From Mucilaginibacter tolerans (GTDB lineage Bacteria > Bacteroidota > Bacteroidia > Sphingobacteriales > Sphingobacteriaceae), in assembly GCF_030519375.1 (NCBI RefSeq), contig NZ_JAUMKB010000001.1:480077-544076 (forward strand): a stretch of DNA of 64,000 nt, written 5' to 3'. Shown here piece after piece: positions 51,954 to 60,595 of this stretch (its first letter is position 1; the number at the start of each line of letters is the position of its first letter). The position numbers were made by a program, and so were the translations under genes. The notes beneath the pieces were generated by a model. That model had not been told where the DNA came from. It made no database searches and saw only the letters and a list, made by a program, of their open reading frames with translations.

Positions 51954-54689
51954 TTAGAACAACCCCAACTGCCCTTTATCGTCAATATCAATATCATCCG
52001 GGTTGGTGATCTCAAAATCTATCTTTTTGGGTGGGTGTTGTGGTGACTGTTCTTCTGATTTCTCCTGATCCGGTTTTGAGTCCTCTGATTTTGGAGATGG
52101 CTCTTCAGATTGTTCTTCTTTCTCTTCTGTTTCAACTCTGTCTTCTGTCACTTCCCGTTCTACTTCTTCAACTTCTGGATTAATCTCAGAAAGTAGTTCA
52201 ACGGATTTTATGGTGTGCTGCGATAAACGGTTGCCCATTGCCTTCATACCTTTTACATCGATCAATGTTGATAGGTCAACCTCGATAGTTTCAGGTGTTT
52301 CAGTTTTACCTTTAAGTTGATCCACCTTTACCAATACCTGTGCAGCACCTGATATGAGAATCAGTTTGGAGCCACTTTCCTCGCTGATGATGCTGGTTTG
52401 TTTACCCAAACTGGTGTTCTCGAATACAAAACGCTTCACCATATAATTTTTCGATTTTCCCTCAAAGTGGAGCACCGAGTAGACTTTCTCCGGTTCATAC
52501 TTTTCAATCAGGATCATCTTATCGTCGAAATGGTTATTTAGGTCGAAGTTGGTCAGTTCGTATGTCCCATTGTTTAAAACAGTTAATATGCGGTCATCAC
52601 CATCAAACTCACCCAAATACTTACCCCTGCCATCTACGTTCAAACGTTTCAGAATATCATCATACCAGATCTTGCGTCCGGCCAAAGTGGAAACACCTTT
52701 ACTTTTCAGCACGATCTTTTTCACCGGATATTTGGTGATGATATTACCCATCGAAGCCCGCCCCTTTATTGCTATCAAGGCAAAATCCTCATCAAATTGT
52801 AGTTTACGTAGTTTGGAATGTGGTTTAAGCTGAATATTCACCACCTCGGCCTCGCCGTTAGGATTGGCGGAGAAGTATAATACTTTTGAGCCTTTGGATC
52901 CTTTGGTTAGGTCATATTCTTTGTCGCGGGTTACGCCGACTACGCTGAAACGTTTTATATAACTTACGCCGCTTTGGCCGTCTTTGTAAATCATGTTATA
53001 AACAGTGCGCTCGTCGTTCTTTTTGAATACCGCCGCGTGAATCACATCCTTACCCACGAACACCTTATCCTGCACCTTGGTGATGATACACTTACCATCC
53101 CCACGGAACACAATGATCTCATCAATATCCGAACAATCGCACACAAACTCGTCCTTACGCAAACCTGTACCAATAAAGCCATCCTCGCGGTTTACATAGA
53201 GCTTCACATTGGCAAGAGCTACCTGTGCTGCCTCAACCTTATCGAAAGTGCGCAGTTCGGTTTTGCGTTCGCGCCCCTTGCCATATTTATCCTTCAGCTT
53301 TTGAAACCAGGCAATGGCATAATCGTTCAGGTGTTTTAAATGGTGCTTTACCTCCTTTATCTCTCCTTCCAGCGCCTTCATCTGCTCATCCGCTTTTTTC
53401 ACGTCGAAGCGGGTGATGCTGCTCATTGGTTTATCGATCAGCTTCTTATAATCCTCGGGCAATATCTCGCGGTAGAATAGAGGGAAGAACGGTGTAAATA
53501 ACCTATTCAGCACTTCAACTACTGTCTCAAAGCTTCCGGCTGTTTCGTAATCCGAATGCTTATACATCCCTTCCTGGATAAATATTTTCAGTAATGAACT
53601 GAAGAATATTTTCTCCATCAGTTCCTTCAGCCTGATTTGTAATTCCTGTTTCAGCAGCTCTTTGGTGTAGTGCGTGCTCTCTGTAAGCATGTCATTTACA
53701 CTCATGAAACGCGGCTTATCGTTTTGTATCACACAGGTATTGGGCGATATAGAAACCTCGCAGTCAGTGAAAGCATACAGCGCATCAATCGTTACGTCAG
53801 GCGATATACCGGGTGCCAGGTGAATAATGATCTCCACATTGGCGGCCGTATTATCCTCAATCTTCTTGATCTTGATCTTACCTTTATCATTAGCTGCGAT
53901 CACGCTATCAATCAAACTGCCGGTAGTAGTGCTAAAAGGTATCTCAGTGATTGCAAGTGTTTTCTTATCCTTCTCAACTATTTTAGCACGAACACGTACC
54001 CTGCCCCCACGCTGACCCTCATTATAGGCCGAGCAATCAGCCATACCTCCTGTGAGAAAGTCGGGCACTAAGTTTGGCCTTACACCCTGCAAAACACCGA
54101 TTGAGGCATCCAGTAACTCTACAAAATTGTGTGGTAATATTTTGGTAGCTAACCCTACCGCTATACCTTCGGCGCCCTGAGCCAGCAGCAAAGGAAATTT
54201 TACCGGAAGCGTGATCGGTTCTTTGTTTCTACCATCATAACTGGCCTGCCATTCGGTGGTATCCGGATTAAACACAACCTCATTGGCAAATTTGGATAAA
54301 CGCGCCTCGATATAACGCGGGGCCGCAGCCGAATCGCCGGTCACCGGGTCGCCCCAGTTACCCTGGCAATCAATCAGCAGGTTCTTCTGCCCTATCTGCA
54401 CCATGGCATCGCCAATGGAAGCATCGCCATGCGGGTGATACTTCATGGTATTACCGATTACGTTGGCTGCCTTGTTAAAACGGCCATCGTCCATTTCCTT
54501 CAGCGAATGGAGGATACGGCGCTGTACGGGTTTAAGACCATCGTTTATATGGGGTACCGCCCGGTCGAGGATTACATAAGAGGCATAATCCAGAAACCAG
54601 TTTTCGTATAACCCATTGAGCGAGGTTACATTGTGTAGTTTATTATCGTTGTTATTTTCAGATAGATTATTACTCAGATCTTCACTCAT
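51954..54689 (-). CDS. parC: DNA gyrase/topoisomerase IV subunit A (ParC-type)
   Basis: The 911-residue type IIA topoisomerase subunit has the N-terminal LYENWFLDYASYVILDRAVP start, GLKPVQRRIL (51-60), YHPHGDASIGDAMV, and the active-site Tyr 126 in APRYIEARL, which makes the transient 5'-phosphotyrosine link with DNA. The beta-pinwheel domain covers about residues 510-830. The tail from about 840 to the end is acidic (runs of Glu, Ser, Pro) and ends DIDIDDKGQLGLF. It lacks the canonical GyrA-box QRRGGKG, which argues for ParC over GyrA. Its partner parE is not in the window. Confidence 0.9.
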   Translation of the reverse strand: MSEDLSNNLSENNNDNKLHNVTSLNGLYENWFLDYASYVILDRAVPHINDGLKPVQRRILHSLKEMDDGRFNKAANVIGNTMKYHPHGDASIGDAMVQIGQKNLLIDCQGNWGDPVTGDSAAAPRYIEARLSKFANEVVFNPDTTEWQASYDGRNKEPITLPVKFPLLLAQGAEGIAVGLATKILPHNFVELLDASIGVLQGVRPNLVPDFLTGGMADCSAYNEGQRGGRVRVRAKIVEKDKKTLAITEIPFSTTTGSLIDSVIAANDKGKIKIKKIEDNTAANVEIIIHLAPGISPDVTIDALYAFTDCEVSISPNTCVIQNDKPRFMSVNDMLTESTHYTKELLKQELQIRLKELMEKIFFSSLLKIFIQEGMYKHSDYETAGSFETVVEVLNRLFTPFFPLFYREILPEDYKKLIDKPMSSITRFDVKKADEQMKALEGEIKEVKHHLKHLNDYAIAWFQKLKDKYGKGRERKTELRTFDKVEAAQVALANVKLYVNREDGFIGTGLRKDEFVCDCSDIDEIIVFRGDGKCIITKVQDKVFVGKDVIHAAVFKKNDERTVYNMIYKDGQSGVSYIKRFSVVGVTRDKEYDLTKGSKGSKVLYFSANPNGEAEVVNIQLKPHSKLRKLQFDEDFALIAIKGRASMGNIITKYPVKKIVLKSKGVSTLAGRKIWYDDILKRLNVDGRGKYLGEFDGDDRILTVLNNGTYELTNFDLNNHFDDKMILIEKYEPEKVYSVLHFEGKSKNYMVKRFVFENTSLGKQTSIISEESGSKLILISGAAQVLVKVDQLKGKTETPETIEVDLSTLIDVKGMKAMGNRLSQHTIKSVELLSEINPEVEEVEREVTEDRVETEEKEEQSEEPSPKSEDSKPDQEKSEEQSPQHPPKKIDFEITNPDDIDIDDKGQLGLF

Positions 54690-55018
54690 TCTTAGCTAAA
54701 AAATATAGATGGGTAAAGATAGTACAATGTGCGGATGTGCGGATGTGCAGACGCGAGGATTTAATTAACATTTGAACATATGGTTGAATTGGCTGGAGAA
54801 GTTGAATTAGTTAATATGTATAATTCTATCCTGCTAAAAATTTACCCATCCCCGTACTTGCACATCTAAAAACGAGTTAATTTTTTCGGTTTAACTACTA
54901 TCTATTTTTGATAACTGATTTTTTACTGGCGGTTAAAATTTAAAATCCTTTTCATTTTTTAGAGTTTATCTTCTTATCTTAAAATTCAATTATTAACCTG
55001 ATCAATTTAAAACAAGCA
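54690..55018. other. 328-base AT-rich gap between parC and the broken NTF2-like gene
   Basis: This stretch holds the 8-bp repeat at 54729..54760 (gtgcggat units), a TATTTTTG box at 54903..54910 (minus-seven-like, plus strand) about 108 bases before the next gene, and otherwise AT-rich sequence. No open frame of interest was found. Confidence 0.4.
54729..54760. repeat. 8-bp tandem repeat, unit gtgcggat
   Basis: The units gtgcggat, gtgcggat, gtgcagac and gcgaggat lie just upstream of the parC start codon. Confidence 0.65.
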
Positions 55019-55537
55019 ATGAAGGTACTCGGCTCCGTACTGGCTATACCATTGTTATTTTTTTCCTGTAAACATTCCTCATCCACTTACACAGGTGCCA
55101 CCCCGCCTGATTCAGCAGCCTTCGCATACCCTGTTAAAAATGCTGGTTATTGGATTACCGACACCAGTCACACCAACATTATCATCACCCTGAAAGCCTT
55201 AAAAGCGTTTTAGATAGATGACGCCGCCGAAATGGGCAAATACTACACTGATACCCTGATGGCGGCGTTTGACGGCTGCACTTTTTCAGGACCGCGCAGC
55301 CAATATCTCAAACGAGCTAAAATCATGCGGGATTCACTGAAAGATCTATCCATTAAGCTTTACGACTGGCAATCAGTTTCAAGTAAAGACAGAAAAGAAG
55401 CCTGGGTAACTACCTGGACACTCCGGTCATTTACCAACAGTAAAGGACATCGGGACTCTATGGAATACGTCCAGGATATGCAGTTTAAAGACGGCAAAAT
55501 TGTAAAAACAGGCGAGTATGTGAGGCTCTTAAAATAA
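55019..55537 (+). pseudogene. NTF2/SnoaL-like lipoprotein interrupted by an amber codon
   Basis: One frame encodes a short lipoprotein leader (FFSCK lipobox region near residue 17), a region TNIIITLKALKAF, then a TAG at 55211..55213, then IDDAAEMGKYYTDTLMAAFDG and a complete beta-rich end to a TAA at 55535..55537. The two parts form one NTF2/SnoaL-like domain: a first helix with 'LKAF--DD', then 'YYTDTL'. Before the stop, 64 residues are read; after it, 107. Without the amber codon the protein would be 172 residues. This is the third nonsense-interrupted frame in the window. Confidence 0.7.
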
Positions 55538-55544
55538 TGAAACG

Positions 55545-56054
55545 CTAACGCTCATTCCTCATCTCCCGTAGCATCACATTGTAAGGCCATTTTCTTAACA
55601 TCGCGTTTATGGTGCTCACTATACGTTTGGCCCGTGTCTCGCTGGTTTTGGCGCTGTTTATCCATTTTATAAAATAGTCGCGGTGCGATTTGGCCAGTGT
55701 ATTGAAAAACTCAATAGCGTCAGGTTCAAAATCAAAGCACTCCTGCAGGTCGGCAGGTATTTCAACCTTAAAATCCACATCTTCTTCCAGTTTTACGTGC
55801 AGCATGGCGCCCGCGTTTTTATGGATGTCTTTGCGTATCTCAGCTTTCAGTGCCATAATGAAATTTCCTTCGCCCATCGGCATCAGTGCCAATCCGCTGA
55901 CCGGCAGCGCGTCAAGCATACCGCGTACCCGGAACGATTTTTTATTTCCCGGCTTCATCTGCTGGGCTATATCAGCAGGTATTTCAATATAGCTCCAGCC
56001 GGTTTTTTCGCCCTGCTCGGCAAACTGTAAGATCATTGTAGTGAACTCAACCAT
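55545..56054 (-). CDS. YdeI/OmpD-associated family protein with DUF1905 domain
   Basis: The 169-residue product has an N-terminal DUF1905 domain (GWSYIEIPADIAQQM, FRVRGMLDALPVSGLALMPMGEGNFIM in parts) and a C-terminal YdeI/OmpD-associated domain (FFNTLAKSHRDYFIKWINSAKTSETRAKRI in parts), where the Lys-Thr-Glu-Thr-Arg region is typical. Such proteins are cytoplasmic and of unknown function, often induced by stress. It is transcribed towards the broken NTF2-like gene. Confidence 0.9.
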   Translation of the reverse strand: MVEFTTMILQFAEQGEKTGWSYIEIPADIAQQMKPGNKKSFRVRGMLDALPVSGLALMPMGEGNFIMALKAEIRKDIHKNAGAMLHVKLEEDVDFKVEIPADLQECFDFEPDAIEFFNTLAKSHRDYFIKWINSAKTSETRAKRIVSTINAMLRKWPYNVMLREMRNER

Positions 56055-56216
56055 GGTAAGCGCAAATTAGTCAATATCGGAAAAATGTCAATGTATTGTA
56101 ACGAATGTTAAATGTTTGTTAAAATCCGTCTTTTTGCGGTTTTTAAGTGTAACGAAGTGATAGGTGCTTCTGTCTTATAGATATAAATCAATTACAAACT
56201 TTAAATACCAAACATT

Positions 56217-56642
56217 ATGAAAACATTGAAAACAGTGATGATGGGCTTAGCTTTGTTTTTTGTCTGTACAGTTTCACAGGCAACATCAATCGGTCATAAC
56301 AATCTCTCTAAAAGCGAAGTATTAGATACTTATTTAAATGCGGTTGTGCATGGCAAAATAGCGGGAATTGATGACGCCATTGATAACAACGCAACGTTTT
56401 ATATGAAACGGGGAGACGATATCAACACCTTAACTAAAGCACAAATCATTAGTACTTTAAAATCAAGTGAGAACATCGAACAGGATTGCCAGTGTGTAAA
56501 AACTGTACTGCAAGATGATGATGATATCAGTAAAGTGAAAGTCGAAATGAAATATAAAGACTTTACCCGTATTGATGTGATCACAGCATCCCGTGACGGC
56601 AAGACATGGCAAATTACAAGCGTAGAAACTTCTTATAAATAA
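56217..56642 (+). CDS. exported NTF2/lumazine-binding-like small protein
   Basis: The 141-residue product has a signal peptide (MKTLKTVMMGLALFFVCTVSQA) and an NTF2/SnoaL-like or Lumazine_bd_2-like domain: an N-terminal helix SEVLDTYLNAVVHGKIAGIDDAIDNNATF in parts, and beta strands ending SRDGKTWQITSVETSYK. It is followed at 29 bases by a strong terminator. It belongs to a common family of exported Bacteroidota proteins without known ligand, and is unrelated in detail to the broken gene at 55019. Confidence 0.8.
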   Translation: MKTLKTVMMGLALFFVCTVSQATSIGHNNLSKSEVLDTYLNAVVHGKIAGIDDAIDNNATFYMKRGDDINTLTKAQIISTLKSSENIEQDCQCVKTVLQDDDDISKVKVEMKYKDFTRIDVITASRDGKTWQITSVETSYK

Positions 56643-56670
56643 AGGGTGATTATTGTTTTGTTTTGTATGA

Positions 56671-56700
56671 AGAAGGCCCGGTGACGGGCCTTCTTTTTTG
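56671..56700. terminator. strong rho-independent terminator, bidirectional
   Basis: The stem agaaggcccg with cgggccttct closes a 4-base loop and is followed by TTTTTT on the plus strand. It separates two convergent genes. Confidence 0.9.
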
Positions 56701-56713
56701 ATATAATAAATAT

Positions 56714-57316
56714 TTACTGTCCCTGCTTTACTTGTTCGATATGATCAGGAACAAGGCCGTGGGCTTCTTTGTGTGTCTGAACTATTGCGTTTGAATCAGG
56801 GGCCTGTGAAAAACATACCACTACTCCGTCTTTTTCGTTTACCCAGTAGTTGATAAAATTGACACCATATTTCTTTTCAACTGCTAAATCTTTCTGATGG
56901 GCTGCCGCTACATCCTTAGCAGTAACTTTTCCGGCACCAAGGTGATGGATATCCAAAAAGTAATTTGCGCCGTTTATTTCAGATGATTCCTTACCTGCAT
57001 CTACCATGTAAATCTGGTCGGGCAAAAGGCCATGTGCTTCTGCATGAGTTTTACGTATGGCGCCCGAATCTGGTGCCGAAGACAAGCAGTAAACATTGCC
57101 ATCTGCTTCGTCTACCCAATATTTGATAAATTGCACACCAAATTTCTTTTCAGTTGCCAGGTCTTTGGCGTGTGCCTTCTCTACGTCTTCGAATTTTACC
57201 TTACCTGGCCCGAAGTGATGAACATCCAGATACAAGTTGTTAGTTGAACCCGATTGAGCAAGTGCCATCGAGAATCCAGCAACTATAAATGTTGCTATAA
57301 GTAATACCGTTTTCAT
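56714..57316 (-). CDS. exported tandem DUF4242 protein (SCO4226-like)
   Basis: The 200-residue product starts at ATG 57316 with a signal peptide (MKTVLLIATFIVAGFSMALAQ); the frame is open to 57340 but the leader fixes this start. It consists of two DUF4242 copies (about residues 27-107 and 115-195): NLYLDVHHFGPGKV / YFLDIHHLGAGKV, GVQFIKYWVDEADG / GVNFINYWVNEKDG and THAEAHGLLPD / THKEAHGLVPD. DUF4242 includes a Streptomyces protein, SCO4226, reported to bind nickel, and the conserved His pairs would suit a metal site. It is divergent from the LAL regulator. Confidence 0.9.
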   Translation of the reverse strand: MKTVLLIATFIVAGFSMALAQSGSTNNLYLDVHHFGPGKVKFEDVEKAHAKDLATEKKFGVQFIKYWVDEADGNVYCLSSAPDSGAIRKTHAEAHGLLPDQIYMVDAGKESSEINGANYFLDIHHLGAGKVTAKDVAAAHQKDLAVEKKYGVNFINYWVNEKDGVVVCFSQAPDSNAIVQTHKEAHGLVPDHIEQVKQGQ

Positions 57317-57394
57317 AATGCGTTGGATTAAAGTGATCAATTAATTTCTTGTACAAAGGTCTTTTGAAAATCAAGGCAGGATGTCAGACTTTTA

Positions 57395-57463
57395 CCCTAT
57401 ATTATGTTTAGCTGTGCCTTAATTTTCTCTGGCAAATAATATAGATCACTAAAAAATATAGGG
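57395..57463. promoter_or_regulatory. perfect 9-bp inverted half-sites CCCTATATT / AATATAGGG
   Basis: CCCTATATT at 57395..57403 and AATATAGGG at 57455..57463 are exact reverse complements, 51 bases apart, in the 274-base divergent region between the tandem DUF4242 gene and the LAL regulator. The same core recurs before the second DUF4242 gene. They are candidate regulator half-sites. Confidence 0.45.
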
Positions 57464-57590
57464 AATACAGTATCATGAGTCGGGATAATACGGTATATTT
57501 ACTACAGTGTATTTCGTTGACTAACAGAAGTGTTATAATAAAATAAGCGACACCCCACCTTATTAAAATAACCTATTTATACCCGCAAAT

Positions 57591-60161
57591 ATGGAGCTGA
57601 TTGAAAGGGATAGTTTTCTCCATGCACTGCATGCAAAATTTGTCAGTACCAGCAAGTCTGATGGGCATTGTATTTTGTTGAGCGGTGAGGCTGGTATAGG
57701 TAAAACCTCCCTGGTGCGAACCTTTTGTAGAGAAGTAAAAAACGACTGCAAAATATTGCAGGGCACCTGTGATGCCTTGTTCACGCCACGTCCGTTAGCA
57801 CCATTATATGACATTGCCTGGCAGATGCAGAGCGACGTAATGGAACGTGTACGAGATAAAAAGGACAGGACTGAGTTGTTTACCAACCTCCTGCAGGAAC
57901 TAAGCACTCAAAAAGAATCCATTGTCCTCATTTTTGAAGATGTACACTGGGCCGATGAGGGCACCCTTGATTTTATTAAATTCCTGGCACGGCGCATTAA
58001 CCAGTTGCATTGCCTTTTCATACTCACCTATCGTGATAACGAAATTATTTCCGGGCATCCTCTGCGCAATGTGTTTGGCCAGTTGCCACGTGATATCTTT
58101 ACTCGTTTACAGCTTACTACGCTATCAAAAGAGGCGGTTGAAACAATGGCTTTTGAAAAAGGTTACAGCGGCGAAAGCGTTTACAGTATTTCGGGCGGGA
58201 ACCCATTTTATGTAACGGAGATATTGGCGAGTTACAGTACCGGCGTCCCTGATAACGTAAAGGACTCCATCCTGTCGGTTTATAACCGGCAAAGCGAAAA
58301 AACCAAAGAGGTATGGAAATTTCTGTCGGTACAGCCAACAGGTTTTGAGACTGAATACCTATTGAGAATGGATCCGTCATGCGTAGAGGCCGTGGAGTTA
58401 TCGCTTGAATCAGGCATTCTTCTTCACGAAAATGACCGGATATCTTTTAAGCATGAGTTATACCGGAGAACCATTGAAGCTTCGTTATCGCCGCTTTTAA
58501 GGGTTTCGCTTAATAAGCGTATTCTCGATCTGTTCTTAAAAGATTTTGAACAAAACCAGGAAATAGAACGCATTATTCACCACGCAAAAAACGCCAACCA
58601 ATATGAACTTGTCACTCATTACGCATTGATAGCAGCAAAAAGAGCTTCCTGCATCGGTGCACACAATGAGTCGGCTAAGCTTTATTTCTCGGCAATAGAA
58701 TATTATCAGGGCAGTGACAAGGATATATTGCATGAATTGTATGAAGGCTATGCCTTCGAATGTTATCTCATCAACAAGCATAAGGATGCTATTATTTATA
58801 TGAACCGTTCGCTTAAGCTTTGGGAAGGGGACGATAACAGGGAACGGGCTGCCGACTGTACGCGGTCTTTATCAAGACTTGGCTGGGTTGATGGTAATCG
58901 CAAGCAAGCTGAAGATTTTGCCCGGCAGGCTATAGAGCTTTTGAATGATCAGTCCGATTCGAAGGCGAAAGCTATGGCCTACAGCAACCTGTCACAGCTA
59001 ACGATGATCTATAACCAATATCCCGAAGCAGTATATTGGGGCGAAAAAGCCATAGTGATTGCTAAAAAAATAGGGGATGATGAAATTCTTTCGCATGCGC
59101 TGAACAATGTGGGAACTGTAAAAATGCGGATGGCCCCAACCCGAAAAGAGGGTCTCAATCTACTACAGGAGAGCCTGGATATGGCCCTGAAAAACTCTTA
59201 TCATGAACACGCTGCGAGAGCTTATGCCAACCTTGGCAGTAATGGGATATTGCTCAGGAATTATGCCTTTGCAAAAAATATATTAGAGACCGGCCTGCGA
59301 TATTGTGAGGAAAGAGACATGGATTCGTGGATGAATCATATGTCGGGATATATCGCCCGGCTAAAGCTGGAAACTGGTCAATGGACCGAGGCTTATCATA
59401 TTGCCGATAACCTGATCAATAACACTAATCAGGGAACTATCTTTAAGATAGGCGCAATGGCTATTGTAGCGACGATAAAAATGCGCCGTGGTGATGCCGA
59501 TGTTTTACAGCTTTTGAACGATGCAAGAGCCAAGGCCTTTAGTACGATGGAATTGCAAAGGATCATTCCCGTGCTGGCTGCCTTGCTTGAATATGAATGG
59601 ATAACAGGCAAAGTACTGACGGATGAGATAGCCGTTGATTTCGCCATTACAACCCTGGAGCAGGCAGGGGACGCCGATATGGATAATGAGTTTGCTTACT
59701 GGCTGCTAAAAACCAGGGCGAAGTACACGCCGTTTCATCCGTCGCACAATAGTTATAACGACGCAGGCAGATGGGAGGCCTTAGGCTGTCCGTATGAGCA
59801 GGCACTCGCATTGTTTAATGGTGATGAAGATGATAAAAAGAAAGCCATCTGCATGGTACAGGAGCTGGGCGCGACAGCGGTATACGAAAAATTAAAGATG
59901 GAAATGCGAGCCTCGGGAATAAAAAGTATCCCGCGGGGTATGCGTGAAACCACAAAAGCTAACGTTGCCCGCTTAACGGAACGTGAAGTAGATGTTTTAA
60001 AACTATTAAAAGAAGGGATGCAGAATAAGGAAATAGCCGACCGCCTTTTTATATCAGCGAAGACCGTCGACCATCACATTACCTCCATTCTTTTTAAACT
60101 GGACGTAAACTCGAGGGTGAAGGCTGTACATGAAGCCATTAACCTTGAAATTATAAAATAG
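57591..60161 (+). CDS. LAL-type ATPase transcriptional regulator with LuxR HTH
   Basis: The 856-residue regulator has an N-terminal AAA/STAND-type ATPase domain with Walker A GEAGIGKT at 32-39 and a Walker-B-like region VLIFEDVHWADEG near 109-121, a long helical TPR-like middle (about residues 330-720), and a C-terminal LuxR helix-turn-helix from about residue 795, LTEREVDVLKLLKEGMQNKEIADRLFIS in parts, followed by TVDHHITSILFKLDV. This is the LAL/MalT-like architecture, in which a small ligand and ATP drive DNA binding. A TAG ends the gene; its last bases merge with the ATAGGG words of the next region. Its likely targets are the flanking DUF4242 genes. Confidence 0.92.
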   Translation: MELIERDSFLHALHAKFVSTSKSDGHCILLSGEAGIGKTSLVRTFCREVKNDCKILQGTCDALFTPRPLAPLYDIAWQMQSDVMERVRDKKDRTELFTNLLQELSTQKESIVLIFEDVHWADEGTLDFIKFLARRINQLHCLFILTYRDNEIISGHPLRNVFGQLPRDIFTRLQLTTLSKEAVETMAFEKGYSGESVYSISGGNPFYVTEILASYSTGVPDNVKDSILSVYNRQSEKTKEVWKFLSVQPTGFETEYLLRMDPSCVEAVELSLESGILLHENDRISFKHELYRRTIEASLSPLLRVSLNKRILDLFLKDFEQNQEIERIIHHAKNANQYELVTHYALIAAKRASCIGAHNESAKLYFSAIEYYQGSDKDILHELYEGYAFECYLINKHKDAIIYMNRSLKLWEGDDNRERAADCTRSLSRLGWVDGNRKQAEDFARQAIELLNDQSDSKAKAMAYSNLSQLTMIYNQYPEAVYWGEKAIVIAKKIGDDEILSHALNNVGTVKMRMAPTRKEGLNLLQESLDMALKNSYHEHAARAYANLGSNGILLRNYAFAKNILETGLRYCEERDMDSWMNHMSGYIARLKLETGQWTEAYHIADNLINNTNQGTIFKIGAMAIVATIKMRRGDADVLQLLNDARAKAFSTMELQRIIPVLAALLEYEWITGKVLTDEIAVDFAITTLEQAGDADMDNEFAYWLLKTRAKYTPFHPSHNSYNDAGRWEALGCPYEQALALFNGDEDDKKKAICMVQELGATAVYEKLKMEMRASGIKSIPRGMRETTKANVARLTEREVDVLKLLKEGMQNKEIADRLFISAKTVDHHITSILFKLDVNSRVKAVHEAINLEIIK

Positions 60162-60179
60162 GGTGCCGGCGCCTGATAA

Positions 60180-60196
60180 ATAGGGTATATCCCTAT
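60180..60196. promoter_or_regulatory. ATAGGG-5-CCCTAT inverted repeat before the second DUF4242 gene
   Basis: ATAGGGTATATCCCTAT is a 6-bp inverted pair with a 5-base centre, 62 bases before the DUF4242 start at 60258. A second AATAGGG word is just upstream at 60157..60163, overlapping the end of the LAL gene. Its core matches the half-sites at 57395..57463. Confidence 0.45.
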
Positions 60197-60257
60197 CGTC
60201 GGGCAGTGGGCATGCTTTTAAATTTGTTGTTATTAGCGATCAGTAAAAATTACCATC

Positions 60258-60539
60258 ATGAAAAAATTTGTAATAGAAAGAATTTTACCGGGAGCCGGAA
60301 ACCTTTCGCCGGAAGAATTACAGGCCATTTCGCAACTATCCTGCGATGTCGTTCAGCAAATAGGCAAACCCTATTACTGGATCCAGTCATACGTTACTGA
60401 TGATAAGATCTACTGCGTGCATATTGCTGAAAGCGAAGAAGTGATACGCGAACATGCACGCCTTGGCAACTTCCCGATCAACACAGTATCGGAAGTAAAA
60501 TCCATTATCGATCCATTGACCAGCAATTTGTTAAAATAA
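60258..60539 (+). CDS. small DUF4242 protein
   Basis: The 93-residue product is a single DUF4242 domain: KKFVIERILPGAGNLSPEELQ at the start, then IQSYVTDDKIYCVHIAESEEVIREHARLG, with the characteristic 'DxKIYCvhiaeseexIRexAr' pattern. There is no signal peptide, so it would be cytoplasmic, unlike the exported tandem form across the regulator. The His pairs of that form are mostly absent here (only EHAR and VHIAE), so metal binding is doubtful. A terminator follows. Confidence 0.9.
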   Translation: MKKFVIERILPGAGNLSPEELQAISQLSCDVVQQIGKPYYWIQSYVTDDKIYCVHIAESEEVIREHARLGNFPINTVSEVKSIIDPLTSNLLK

Positions 60540-60559
60540 TACTGTTTTTGCTGCAAGTT

Positions 60560-60582
60560 AAAGGCCCCGTTCAGGGGCCTTT
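60560..60582. terminator. bidirectional terminator at convergent genes
   Basis: The stem aaaggcccc / ggggccttt with a 5-base loop lies 20 bases after the DUF4242 stop, between convergent genes. It is followed by TTTAAATG. Confidence 0.85.
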
Positions 60583-60595
60583 AAATGTTAATGTT

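Noticed and set aside
54903..54910. TATTTTTG box as a promoter for the broken NTF2-like gene
   Set aside because: The box matches the -7 consensus, but it is over 100 bases from the start and lacks a clear -33 partner; recorded only within the gap description.
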